Below are positions 1-7,321 of a stretch of DNA of 64,000 bases, piece after piece; positions within the stretch are counted from its first letter, which is position 1, and the number at the start of each line of letters is the position of its first letter. Made by a program: the position numbers and the translations under genes. Below the pieces are notes generated by a model. It saw only the letters and a list, made by a program, of their open reading frames with translations, was not told the origin of the DNA and made no database searches. This DNA is from Verrucomicrobiota bacterium (GTDB taxonomy: Bacteria; Verrucomicrobiota; Kiritimatiellia; SS1-B-03-39; UBA6053). The stretch is from positions 113,197-177,196 of the forward strand of contig JAFIGD010000003.1 of assembly GCA_020831625.1 (NCBI GenBank), read 5' to 3'.

Positions 1-1
1 G

Positions 2-481
2 CGTCCGACTCCGCCCGCCCCCCCCCGTGCGGTTCCGCCTCCTCCGGCTGATCGGACACCGGCGGCCCCGAGAGGCGATGTCGTGCGGAATCCTTCGCTC
101 CTGATTCAGAATATCACCATGCAGCGTTTCGCGGACCAGAGCGTGACGGATATGCGGGAGATACGGTTTACCCTGCAGCATGTTTTCGGGGCGCGTCCGG
201 TTCCGGAGGGGCGGGCGCGGGTGGTGGCCCGGTTTTATGAGTCCGACGGTCAACGCGTGTTTCCGGCGAATATTCCCACTCCCGAGGTGACGGTGCGGAT
301 CAACCGAGAAATGAGCCGCGGAGAAAGCATGCGCGATATTCGGGTCATCTATCAGGTCCCCCGGGGCGCGCGGGGCGCCGGCTCCGGGACCTACTACGGG
401 GTGGTTATTCGGGTTTATGTGGGAGAGCAACTGGAGCATGAATTGTCGCTCCCCGCCTCGTTGATCCAGATCTCACAATGA
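2..481 (+). CDS. C-terminal part of an unidentified protein, cut by the left window edge
   Basis: The reading frame is open from the first bases of the window to the TGA at 479-481. A GTG at 83 could serve as a start, but codons 2-82 are in frame and encode a proline/alanine-rich linker, which suits an interdomain linker better than a 5' leader. The remaining roughly 130 residues look like a small beta-rich domain (SLLIQNITMQRF, then TYYGVVIRVYVGEQLEHELSLP). I do not recognise the family. The gene probably begins outside the window and is a secreted or envelope protein with a flexible linker. It is followed by an AT-rich gap before amtB. Confidence 0.6.
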   Translation, partial: RPTPPAPPRAVPPPPADRTPAAPRGDVVRNPSLLIQNITMQRFADQSVTDMREIRFTLQHVFGARPVPEGRARVVARFYESDGQRVFPANIPTPEVTVRINREMSRGESMRDIRVIYQVPRGARGAGSGTYYGVVIRVYVGEQLEHELSLPASLIQISQ

Positions 482-711
482 CAATACTGTTGCTTAAATA
501 CAATCTATTGACAAAATTGTAGTGATTTTGTTGGTTTGAAATCCGTCGTGATAATGTCGAAAAGGATACCTTTATGGATTTTTTAGCTTGTTTTTCGCAT
601 TTAAGATTAGTTTTTTATGCGCTTATCAGTTTTGGCATTGCCATTGCTAGGATTGAAGCCGATGCGTGAGCGTTTCGCGCATTGAATTTCCTTCCCACCC
701 AAGCAACACGA
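482..711. other. AT-rich intergenic region upstream of amtB
   Basis: This gap is clearly more AT-rich than the flanking genes. It holds a TTGACA at 508-513 without a convincing -10 box, and the sigma-54 promoter annotated separately at 632-648. No small ORF with a ribosome binding site was seen. Confidence 0.6.
632..648 (+). promoter_or_regulatory. Sigma-54 (RpoN) promoter of amtB-glnB
   Basis: TTGGCATTGCCATTGCT matches the RpoN -24/-12 consensus TTGGCAC-N5-TTGCW. The GG and GC dinucleotides are separated by exactly 10 bases. Transcription would start near 659, ahead of the ammonium transporter. RpoN/NtrC control of amtB-glnK operons is well established, which supports the call. No clear NtrC dyad was identified upstream. 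Confidence 0.75.
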
Positions 712-2028
712 ATGATTCCATATCGAACCCGAGCGTTAATGATGCTATTTGCGATCAGTGCCGCGCCCCTGTATGCAGAGGACGCGTTGTCGCTGGCTTC
801 GCTGGATTATCGGTTGAACACGCTGTGGCTTTTGATTGCTTCCGTGAAAATTTTCCTGATGCATCTTGGCTTCGCCACGCTGGAGTCCGGTTTGACGCGC
901 GCGAAAAACACGGTGAATATTCTGTTTAAGAATCTCACGGTGTTGGCACTGGGCATTTTAGGGTTCACGCTTTGCGGGTACAGTTTCATGTTTCAGGGGG
1001 ATCCGTTGGTTCCGGTGTCCTCCTGGTTTGGATTTGCAGGATGGGGTGCGGGAGATATGTCGGGGGCGCTGACGTTGAACGCTTCCGGAAACTATGAGGT
1101 GACCCGTTGGAGTTTTCTCCTGTTTCAGGCAATGTTTGCCGCGACCTGCGCGACAATTGTGTCCGGGGCGGTGGCGGAACGCATTAAGCTGTCTGCATTT
1201 TTGATTTTTTCTTTTGTGTACGTGTCCGTGGTGTATCCGGTTCTGGGATCCTGGACGTGGGGGCAGGGATGGCTGCATCAGCGGGGGTTCACGGATTTCG
1301 CCGGTTCCACGGTTGTGCATTCGGTCGGTGGATGGGCGGCGCTGGCCGGAGCGATTTTTCTGGGGCCCCGGCTGGGAAAATATGTTAACAGCACCACCAA
1401 GCCGATGATCGGTCACAGCCTTCCGCTGGCGACGCTCGGGGTGTTTATGTTGTGGTTCGGATGGTACGGGTTCAACGGGGGATCGGTGTTCAGCCGGAGT
1501 CCGGAACTGTTGTCCCAAGTGTTTGTGGTCACCACCTTGTCGGCCTCGGCGGGGTTGTTCACGACAATTTTGCTAACCTGGCTTATTCAGGGTAAACCGG
1601 ATTTGACCATGATGTTGAACGGAGCGTTAGGCGGCCTGGTCGGGGTCACCGCCGGGGCGAATCTGTATGGCGTGTCAACTTCACTTTGGGTGGGGATCAT
1701 CAGTGGCGCGCTGGTGGTGACCTTTATCCCGCTGTTCGATAAATTGAGGGTGGATGATCCGGTGGGCGCGCTCTCGGTGCATTTGGTTTGCGGTGTATGG
1801 GGAACGCTGGCGGTCGGGGTGTTTTCATCCGCGCATTCCCTGGGGGTTCAGTTTTTAGGCGTCTTCACTTACGGGGCGGCGGCCTTCGCCTCGGCATCGG
1901 TGTTGTTTTTGATCCTGAGAAGCACCTCCGGTCTCCGGGTGTCGGAAGAGGAGGAGCTTGCGGGACTGGATCTCGGCGAGCACGGCATGGAGGCCTACAC
2001 CGGATTTCAGATTTTCACGACCCAATAA
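712..2028 (+). CDS. amtB: Ammonium transporter (AmtB family)
   Basis: Inner-membrane ammonium channel of the Amt/Mep/Rh family, 438 residues from ATG 712. The N-terminus [22 protein letters not shown] reads as a cleavable signal peptide, as in many Amt proteins. About eleven hydrophobic segments follow. Family landmarks are [14 protein letters not shown] near the start, the pore histidine in FAGSTVVH (H203) and the second in [10 protein letters not shown] (H357), plus [11 protein letters not shown]. An in-frame TTG at 682 with GTGAG upstream is an alternative start, and ATG 739/742 are others; 712 was chosen because it gives a normal signal peptide. The P-II gene begins 4 bases after the stop, the classic amtB-glnK arrangement, behind a sigma-54 promoter. 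Confidence 0.93.
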   Translation: MIPYRTRALMMLFAISAAPLYAEDALSLASLDYRLNTLWLLIASVKIFLMHLGFATLESGLTRAKNTVNILFKNLTVLALGILGFTLCGYSFMFQGDPLVPVSSWFGFAGWGAGDMSGALTLNASGNYEVTRWSFLLFQAMFAATCATIVSGAVAERIKLSAFLIFSFVYVSVVYPVLGSWTWGQGWLHQRGFTDFAGSTVVHSVGGWAALAGAIFLGPRLGKYVNSTTKPMIGHSLPLATLGVFMLWFGWYGFNGGSVFSRSPELLSQVFVVTTLSASAGLFTTILLTWLIQGKPDLTMMLNGALGGLVGVTAGANLYGVSTSLWVGIISGALVVTFIPLFDKLRVDDPVGALSVHLVCGVWGTLAVGVFSSAHSLGVQFLGVFTYGAAAFASASVLFLILRSTSGLRVSEEEELAGLDLGEHGMEAYTGFQIFTTQ

Positions 2029-2032
2029 TTTT

Positions 2033-2374
2033 ATGAAACTCATCGTCGCATATATTCAACCCTATCGGCTTAACGCTGTGAAACAGGCTCTTTACGAAAA
2101 AGAAGTCGTAAAGATGTCGGTGACCACCGCGCTGGGGTGCGGGCAACAGATGGGATATCACGAAACCTACCGCGGCGCGGACATTGAAGTGAACCTGTTG
2201 AAAAAGATGCGGATTGAAATCGCGGTGACGGATCCGTTTGTTCAGACCACGATTGACGCGATCATCCAGGGGGCCCGGACCGGCAAGATCGGTGACGGCA
2301 AAATTCTGGTGATGGACCTGGTGGATTGCATCCGTATCCGGACCGGAGAAGTCGGGGATGAGGCCATCGGATAA
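2033..2374 (+). CDS. glnB: P-II nitrogen regulatory protein without the T-loop Tyr51
   Basis: A 113-residue P-II signal protein that aligns end to end with E. coli GlnB without gaps up to residue 54. Its role would be to sense 2-oxoglutarate and ATP/ADP and to gate the adjacent AmtB. The T-loop reads [14 protein letters not shown], so the uridylylation site Tyr51 is Ile, Arg38 is Gln and Glu50 is Asp; Tyr46 is kept. The ATP-binding segment TGKIGDGKI and the C-terminal IRIRTGE are intact. It starts at ATG 2033, translationally close to amtB. Because of its position it could equally be called glnK. Covalent control by GlnD at residue 51 is not possible. Confidence 0.92.
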   Translation: MKLIVAYIQPYRLNAVKQALYEKEVVKMSVTTALGCGQQMGYHETYRGADIEVNLLKKMRIEIAVTDPFVQTTIDAIIQGARTGKIGDGKILVMDLVDCIRIRTGEVGDEAIG

Positions 2375-2412
2375 ACCTGTTGACAACTTTATATTTCATG
2401 CGATACAAGGTA

Positions 2413-2441
2413 TTTACAAAACTCAAACACTCTGCTAACCT
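2413..2441 (+). promoter_or_regulatory. Candidate promoter for the TorF-type porin
   Basis: TTTACA at 2413-2418 and TAACCT at 2436-2441 are separated by 17 bases, in the gap between the P-II gene and the porin. A TTGACA at 2380-2385 with a weak ATACAA box 17 bases on is an alternative. Confidence 0.4.
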
Positions 2442-2513
2442 TTCCCGAACGTGCGGGGCAAACACCGTGTTTGTACCCGCCAAAAGACAAACCCAAACGA
2501 GAGAGAGAACAAC

Positions 2514-3203
2514 ATGACCATGAAGAAATTCATTGGAACAATCAGTGCAGCTTTGGCTGCGACCGCCCTTACCGCTTCGGCCGGGGTGGATGTCGATATC
2601 GTCAGCGCATACGTCTGGCGTGGTGTCACCCTCAGTGAAGAAGCCCAGGTTCAGCCCGGCTTTGAAACTGAGATCTTTGGCGGACTGGCCACCTTCGGCA
2701 CCTGGGGCAGTTTCGATCTGGATGAATCTCAGTTCATCGAAATCGATTACTACCTGGAAATTCCGCTTCCCCTCGGTGAAGACAGCCCGGTAACGGCCGA
2801 TGTCGTTTACACCGAATACACCTACCCGGGTTTTCCTGGCGATGCCGACCGTGAAATCGGTCTGGTCTTCGGCACGGATGTCGGTGAAGTCGGACTGGGC
2901 CTCGGCCTGTTCTACGGTGTGGGCGGCGAAGCTGACAGCTCCCTGTACGTCGAGCTTTCCGCTGAATACGGAATGGCGCTTGCCGAAAACATTGACCTCG
3001 GTCTGAGTGCGGTTCTGCACTACTGGGACATTGACGGCGGCGAATCCGGCTTCAACGCCGCGACCCTGAGCGCCGTGCTTGACCTCGTCATTCCCGAAGT
3101 CGAATTCCCGATCAGCGTTGGCATCAGCTACGTGATCGAAATCGATGAGGATGTCGCTCCGGTGGACGAAGACCTGTTCTTCACCCTTGGCTTCTCTCTG
3201 TAA
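2514..3203 (+). CDS. TorF-family putative outer-membrane porin
   Basis: A 229-residue protein with an N-terminal signal peptide (MTMKKFIGTISAALAATALTASA). The mature start is GVDVDIVSAYVWRGVTLSEEAQVQPGFE, the sequence typical of the bacterial TorF putative porin family. The rest alternates polar and hydrophobic residues in strands and ends FFTLGFSL, consistent with an outer-membrane beta-barrel with a C-terminal aromatic/hydrophobic residue. A second ATG lies two codons downstream of the first. It sits directly after amtB-glnB, so a role in uptake of small nitrogen compounds is possible but only inferred from context. A strong terminator follows. Confidence 0.75.
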   Translation: MTMKKFIGTISAALAATALTASAGVDVDIVSAYVWRGVTLSEEAQVQPGFETEIFGGLATFGTWGSFDLDESQFIEIDYYLEIPLPLGEDSPVTADVVYTEYTYPGFPGDADREIGLVFGTDVGEVGLGLGLFYGVGGEADSSLYVELSAEYGMALAENIDLGLSAVLHYWDIDGGESGFNAATLSAVLDLVIPEVEFPISVGISYVIEIDEDVAPVDEDLFFTLGFSL

Positions 3204-3228
3204 TTCAGAGCGGATTCCAAACCATCAA

Positions 3229-3258
3229 ACCCTCCGCCTTCGGGCGGAGGGTTTTTTT
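3229..3258 (+). terminator. Rho-independent terminator after the porin gene
   Basis: The arms ACCCTCCGCC and GGCGGAGGGT enclose a TTCG tetraloop and are followed by a run of T residues. The position 26 bases after the porin stop fits. Confidence 0.93.
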
Positions 3259-3313
3259 ATCGGCTCAACCGGAAACCGTTTGCCTTTGGACGGGGAGCGG
3301 GTAGAGTCCGGGT

Positions 3314-3910
3314 ATGAAATTCTTCGGGTGGATGTGCATTATTTGGTTTGTCGCCTCCGTCGGGACGGCGCAGTTGGTCCTGCCTGATTTTTATGTGGAC
3401 GAGGAGGAGGGGGACGCTCCGGAACCGTCGCCCCCGGCGGTGGACGGGCCCCATTCCCGCGGTGAAACATCGGATGAAACATCGGATGAGGCTTCACAGA
3501 TGGATCAACAGATGCGTCAGATGATGCAGGCTATGCAGGTGCGGCGGCCGCACACCGCCCGGACAGAACGCCTGGCGGAAGAGGATGAGGCGCTGTCGCG
3601 TCAGGATTTCAAGGCGGGACCGGCTGAACTTATGATAGAGCTGATCCGCCGTGACGGGCGTTCGGTCCGTCTGGAGGTTCCGAATCAAACGCTGATGCTG
3701 TCCACGCGCGCGGGGCGGCTGCCGGTTCGTTTGCATGAAGTGGCGGAGATGCGGGAGGACGGTGAAGCGATGGTGATTCGGTTTCAGGACGCGGATCAGG
3801 TGACGGGGCGTCTGGAGCGGATTTATATGCCTGTGGATGGAGAGCCGGGCCGTTTCCGCGCGTTGCCGCTTGACGGCATTTCGCTTATACGGCTGTCATC
3901 TCCCGAATGA
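3314..3910 (+). CDS. Secreted protein of unknown function
   Basis: A 198-residue protein with a signal peptide (MKFFGWMCIIWFVASVGTAQ). An acidic, proline-rich low-complexity stretch follows (VDEEEGDAPEPSPPAVDG), then a Met/Gln-rich segment (MDQQMRQMMQAMQ) around residues 60-75. The last 100 residues look globular and beta-rich (ELIRRDGRSVRLEVPNQTLML). I do not recognise the family. The 3' end overlaps the convergent aminotransferase gene by 26 bases. Function is unknown. Confidence 0.6.
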   Translation: MKFFGWMCIIWFVASVGTAQLVLPDFYVDEEEGDAPEPSPPAVDGPHSRGETSDETSDEASQMDQQMRQMMQAMQVRRPHTARTERLAEEDEALSRQDFKAGPAELMIELIRRDGRSVRLEVPNQTLMLSTRAGRLPVRLHEVAEMREDGEAMVIRFQDADQVTGRLERIYMPVDGEPGRFRALPLDGISLIRLSSPE

Positions 3911-5027
3911 GACCGCAAATCCGGTCGAGGTCGGCCGGTGTCAGCGCGGAACCGGAGGGAAGGCAGAGCCCCTCGGCGTAAAGGCGGTCGGACACCCCCT
4001 GAGTGTACATGCGGAGGTGACGAAGCACGGGCTGCTGATGGAGGGGTTTCCAGACGAGCCGGCTTTCAATGTTATGGCTTTCGAGGTGCAGCCGCAACTC
4101 CTCGGGGGTGCAGGGGCATTCGAGGGCATCGAGCCGGAGAATGCTGAGCCAGCGGGTGGCTGTGTTCCAGGGGGCCTCGGGCATGAAGCGGATTCCGGGG
4201 AGGCCGGCGAGGCGTTCGCGGTAGCCTTCGAAGAGTGCGCGGCGTTTGGTGATGCGGTCGTCGAGCACATCAAACTGGGCCAGGGCCACTGCGGCGAGGA
4301 GATGGCTCATGCGATAATTATACCCGAGTTCACGGTGCTCGTAGTGGGCGACAGGTTCGCGGGCCTGCTGTGAGAGTTTTCGGGCGTGCTCAATGAAATC
4401 CTTATCGTCGGAAACCAGAAGCCCTCCGGCGGAGGCGGTGATGATTTTGTTGCCGTTTAGGGAGTAAACTTCGGCCCAGGGGGCGGGAGTTTCCGGGAGG
4501 GTGCGGACCGCGCCGAGGGCTTCGGCGGCATCGCAGAGCACGGGAATCCCTTGCGGGGCGCACAAACCCTGAATGGCCTGCATATCACATCGTTGACCAT
4601 ACAAGTCTGTCGGGAGCACGGCCAGGACGGGACGCTCCTCGGCGCGGGCCTCCGCGAGCGCGTGGGAGAGCAGCACCGGGTCGAGGGTCCAACTGTCCTC
4701 CTCGGCATCGATTAGCCGGACTTCGCATCCCATCTGGAGCGCCGGGGAGATGCTGGCGATGAAACTGAGTGAAGACGCGAGGATGAGAGGCGGGAAAGGG
4801 AAGTTGGCGGGGTGGCGGGTGTCGATGAGATGGCGAATCCCGAGGTGCAGTGCTGCGGTTCCGGATTGCAGCGCGAGCGCATGATTGAAGCCGGTTCGTT
4901 CGGCAACCGCCTGCTCGAGCTCGTCGAGCAGGGGGCCGGTCGGCGCGATATAGTTACTTTCCATCGCGCGTTGAAGGTAAACGCTTTCGGTGCCGGCGAG
5001 ATGTGGGGGTGAGAGGAAGATACGCAT
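3885..5027 (-). CDS. DegT/DnrJ/EryC1/StrS sugar aminotransferase
   Basis: A PLP-dependent aminotransferase of 380 residues acting on nucleotide-linked keto-sugars. The start MRIFLSPPHLAGTESVYLQRAMESNYIAPTGPLLDELE is characteristic. The internal Schiff-base lysine is in YSLNGNKIITASAGG (K194), and the C-terminal HHQPVLRH-type segment (PLHQQPVLRHLRMY) matches PglE/PseC-like members. The neighbouring sugar transferase starts upstream with an 8-base gap, forming a pair like pglE-pglC in bacillosamine or exopolysaccharide pathways. The expected N-acetyltransferase (PglD) is not present in the window. The sugar made is not known. Confidence 0.9.
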   Translation of the reverse strand: MRIFLSPPHLAGTESVYLQRAMESNYIAPTGPLLDELEQAVAERTGFNHALALQSGTAALHLGIRHLIDTRHPANFPFPPLILASSLSFIASISPALQMGCEVRLIDAEEDSWTLDPVLLSHALAEARAEERPVLAVLPTDLYGQRCDMQAIQGLCAPQGIPVLCDAAEALGAVRTLPETPAPWAEVYSLNGNKIITASAGGLLVSDDKDFIEHARKLSQQAREPVAHYEHRELGYNYRMSHLLAAVALAQFDVLDDRITKRRALFEGYRERLAGLPGIRFMPEAPWNTATRWLSILRLDALECPCTPEELRLHLESHNIESRLVWKPLHQQPVLRHLRMYTQGVSDRLYAEGLCLPSGSALTPADLDRICGLIREMTAV

Positions 5028-5035
5028 ATGTCGGA

Positions 5036-5623
5036 TCAGGACGGGGGTGAGGGTGACCCGGTGAAGGGCGGGGCGGGTTCGGTGCCGCCGGAGGCGAGGC
5101 GTAAAGGGGTGAGGATTAGAATTTTAAGATCCAGAAGCGGGGTCGCATGATCGACGTACCAGACATCCTGCGAAAATTTTTGGTCCCATGACAAGTGATT
5201 TCGACCTTGAATTTGCGCCCATCCTGTGAGCCCGGGCCGACATTCGTGACGCCGGGCCTGCTCCGGTGTGTATAAAGAAAGGTATTCCGGAAGCAGCGGG
5301 CGGGGACCGACAAAGCTCATGTCGCCTTTCAGGATGTTCCATAGTTCCGGGAGTTCATCGAGGGAGGAGGCGCGGAGAAATCGGCCGAGGGGCGTGACGC
5401 GGTCGGCCTCGGGTTCCTCCCCCGTCCGCATACTTCGGAACTTGTACAGGGTGAAGAGTTTACCGTCTTTTCCTGGACGGGCTTGACAAAAGAAAACCGG
5501 GGAACCCATCCGTAACCGGATGAGGAGGGCCAGACCGATCATCAGCGGAAGGAGGAAGTTCAGCAGAATTGCGGCGCTGGCGGCGTCGAGTACTCTTTTG
5601 ACGGGATGATACGTCCAAGACAT
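5036..5623 (-). CDS. Initiating sugar transferase (PglC-like phosphoglycosyl transferase)
   Basis: A 195-residue monotopic phosphoglycosyl transferase that would move a sugar-1-phosphate from a UDP-sugar to undecaprenyl phosphate. One re-entrant hydrophobic segment near the N-terminus (ILLNFLLPLMIGLALLIRL) follows the motif VKRVLDAASA. Family signatures are PVFFCQARPGKDGKLFTLYKFRSM, the catalytic Asp-Glu in RASSLDELPELWNILKGDMSFVGPRPL, and RPGLTGWAQI. The length is the short PglC type, with no WbaP-type extra transmembrane domain. It is the first gene of the pair with the DegT aminotransferase. It probably begins synthesis of a surface glycan or protein glycan. Confidence 0.92.
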   Translation of the reverse strand: MSWTYHPVKRVLDAASAAILLNFLLPLMIGLALLIRLRMGSPVFFCQARPGKDGKLFTLYKFRSMRTGEEPEADRVTPLGRFLRASSLDELPELWNILKGDMSFVGPRPLLPEYLSLYTPEQARRHECRPGLTGWAQIQGRNHLSWDQKFSQDVWYVDHATPLLDLKILILTPLRLASGGTEPAPPFTGSPSPPS

Positions 5624-5669
5624 TTTGAGGGGAAATGGAAAAGAATTAAATGATTGCAGTCAATACGCC

Positions 5670-5697
5670 TTGCAAGTTTCGATCAAGCGGCTATATT
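5670..5697 (+). promoter_or_regulatory. Sigma-70-like promoter for the HTH-receiver gene
   Basis: TTGCAA at 5670-5675 and TATATT at 5692-5697 are 16 bases apart. The predicted transcript start near 5704 lies ahead of ATG 5740, which is part of the reason for choosing that start over ATG 5650. Confidence 0.5.
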
Positions 5698-5739
5698 AAC
5701 GGACGTTATGTCTATTACTCTTATCCCTACACGAGACTC

Positions 5740-6366
5740 ATGAAAGCATCAAATATCCCTGTCCCTCGTTTTTTAACTGTCCCCGAAGTTGGCGTGATTT
5801 GCGGTGTTTCCCGCAATACCGTCTATAATTGGGTTAAAAAAGGCGTTTTGGATGCCTATCAGACTCCGGGACGAACAAACCTCATTCGTCCGGGTGATCT
5901 TTTGCTGTTTATGCAAAAGAATGGAATGTTCATTCCAAACCGACTTATCGAAATTGCCAACGAGGACAGCAAAAATGTGGGATTTGTTCCGAAATCCGAA
6001 TTGAATGCGGGCGATAAGTTACCGGTGGTATTATGCATGGACGATGATCCGAAAGAACGTTCTGTCTGTGAGCGGGCTCTGAAAGGTAAAGCCGAAGTGT
6101 TGACCGCATCCACAGGGTTTGAAGGGTTGCACTTGTTGACGGTGCGGGATGATATTCAAATCGTTCTTGTGGATACGGATATGCCTGGAATGTCCGGCGA
6201 GCAGACGTTTGTGCAGGCGAAAGGACTCCGTCCCGCAGTGAAGTTGATCGCGCTGAGCCGAACAGAACCGAAATTTACGGATGCTGTTCATGTGAATGGT
6301 TTCATTAAAAAGCCTTTGAAGCTAAAATCAGTTTTTGAGGGCTTGACTCCTTTCCTGAACGTGTGA
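5740..6366 (+). CDS. Excisionase/MerR-type DNA-binding protein fused to a receiver domain
   Basis: A 208-residue two-domain regulator. Residues 10-60 hold an excisionase-like winged helix (FLTVPEVGVICGVSRNTVYNWVKKGVLDAY, then RTNLIRPGDLLLFM). Residues 95-208 are a response-regulator receiver with acidic residues in CMDDDPKER, phospho-acceptor Asp145 in VLVDTDMPGMSG and the conserved lysine in FIKKPLK. The order is unusual, since the DNA-binding part comes first. An upstream in-frame ATG at 5650 would add 30 residues but overlaps the promoter. No histidine kinase is adjacent, so it is an orphan regulator. Targets are unknown. Confidence 0.85.
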   Translation: MKASNIPVPRFLTVPEVGVICGVSRNTVYNWVKKGVLDAYQTPGRTNLIRPGDLLLFMQKNGMFIPNRLIEIANEDSKNVGFVPKSELNAGDKLPVVLCMDDDPKERSVCERALKGKAEVLTASTGFEGLHLLTVRDDIQIVLVDTDMPGMSGEQTFVQAKGLRPAVKLIALSRTEPKFTDAVHVNGFIKKPLKLKSVFEGLTPFLNV

Positions 6367-6376
6367 GTCTTTCCGG

Positions 6377-7321
6377 GTGATTGTTTATCACCCTTATTCT
6401 CTTGAACCGCGCCCGCCTCTTCGTTTGGCGGGAGGAGTTCTCCTGCATGAGCGGAGGGGACTTTTAATACACAACCGCGTAACGGGGGGATGGGGGGATG
6501 CGGCGCCTTTGCCGGGGTTCTCGTACGAGACCCTCGGGGAGATCCTTTCCGGAGAGGCTCTGACTGCGGATTGGCTTCAAAAGTTTCCGAGCGGAAGGTT
6601 CGCATTGGAGTGCGCCGGTCATTCGGATACGGGGCCGGTTCCGCCGGTGGGGGTGAATTTTTTATGGATTCCGGAAGTGGAACCGCTGGACAGGTTGATG
6701 GCCCGGCTTGAGGGAGTCGCTCATCCCTGCGTAAAAGTGAAATTGGGCCCGAATCCTGATTTCCGGGGCGTTTTGAATTTACTGGCCGATGTTAAAGGCG
6801 CCCGACTCAGGTTGGATCCCAATCGGCGATGGGATGTGGAAACCGCTCTGAAGATTTTCCGCGCATTGCCGGAAGAGTCGCTTGAGTATATCGAGGAGCC
6901 GTTCGGAGAGTTTGAGTCGTATGCAGCAATTTGGGGGCGTTGCCCGGTGCCTGTCGCGTTGGATGAATCGTTATTGGCTTCAGTGCCCGGCGGGCTGGCG
7001 GAACATCCGCAGGTCAAGGCTCTGGTGATCAAGCCGACGCTGATGGGGGACGCAGAGGACCGCGAACCCTGGGTGCGTTTGGCCGCTGAAACCGGCAAAT
7101 CGCTGGTCTGGAGTTCCTGTTTTGAGAGCGGTGTGGGGCTTTGGCACTTGGCAAGACTGGCCTCTGAGACCGGGGGTACGGTATCGGGCCTGGATACGGG
7201 CCGGGTGTTTGCGGAGGATTTGGTGGAGCCCCGCCCGCTGCCGAAAGACGGTTTTCTTGCGTGCGCTGAGTGGCGGGTGATTCCGCAGCGATATGCAGAT
7301 CAAAACGAATTGATGGCCTGA
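6377..7321 (+). CDS. menC: o-Succinylbenzoate synthase-like enolase-superfamily enzyme
   Basis: A 314-residue member of the mandelate racemase/enolase superfamily. The catalytic set is visible: the KxK pair in CVKVKLGP (K120, K122), metal ligands Asp147 (RLDPNRRW), Glu173 (YIEEPF) and Asp196 (VALDES), and Lys219 in LVIKPTLMG. The spacing and the short barrel fit MenC, which dehydrates SHCHC in menaquinone synthesis. Dipeptide epimerase is a less likely alternative. The proposed GTG start at 6377 lies inside a small hairpin (GGGTGA/TCACCC, 6374-6391), so the start is uncertain. No other men genes are nearby. The 3' end overlaps the convergent peptidase gene by 22 bases. Confidence 0.8.
   Translation: MIVYHPYSLEPRPPLRLAGGVLLHERRGLLIHNRVTGGWGDAAPLPGFSYETLGEILSGEALTADWLQKFPSGRFALECAGHSDTGPVPPVGVNFLWIPEVEPLDRLMARLEGVAHPCVKVKLGPNPDFRGVLNLLADVKGARLRLDPNRRWDVETALKIFRALPEESLEYIEEPFGEFESYAAIWGRCPVPVALDESLLASVPGGLAEHPQVKALVIKPTLMGDAEDREPWVRLAAETGKSLVWSSCFESGVGLWHLARLASETGGTVSGLDTGRVFAEDLVEPRPLPKDGFLACAEWRVIPQRYADQNELMA

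Noticed and set aside
486..505. TACTGTTGCTTAAATACA resembles the island operator
   Set aside because: The central CG that is invariant in the nine island copies is missing, and the promoter that fits the downstream gene is the sigma-54 one.
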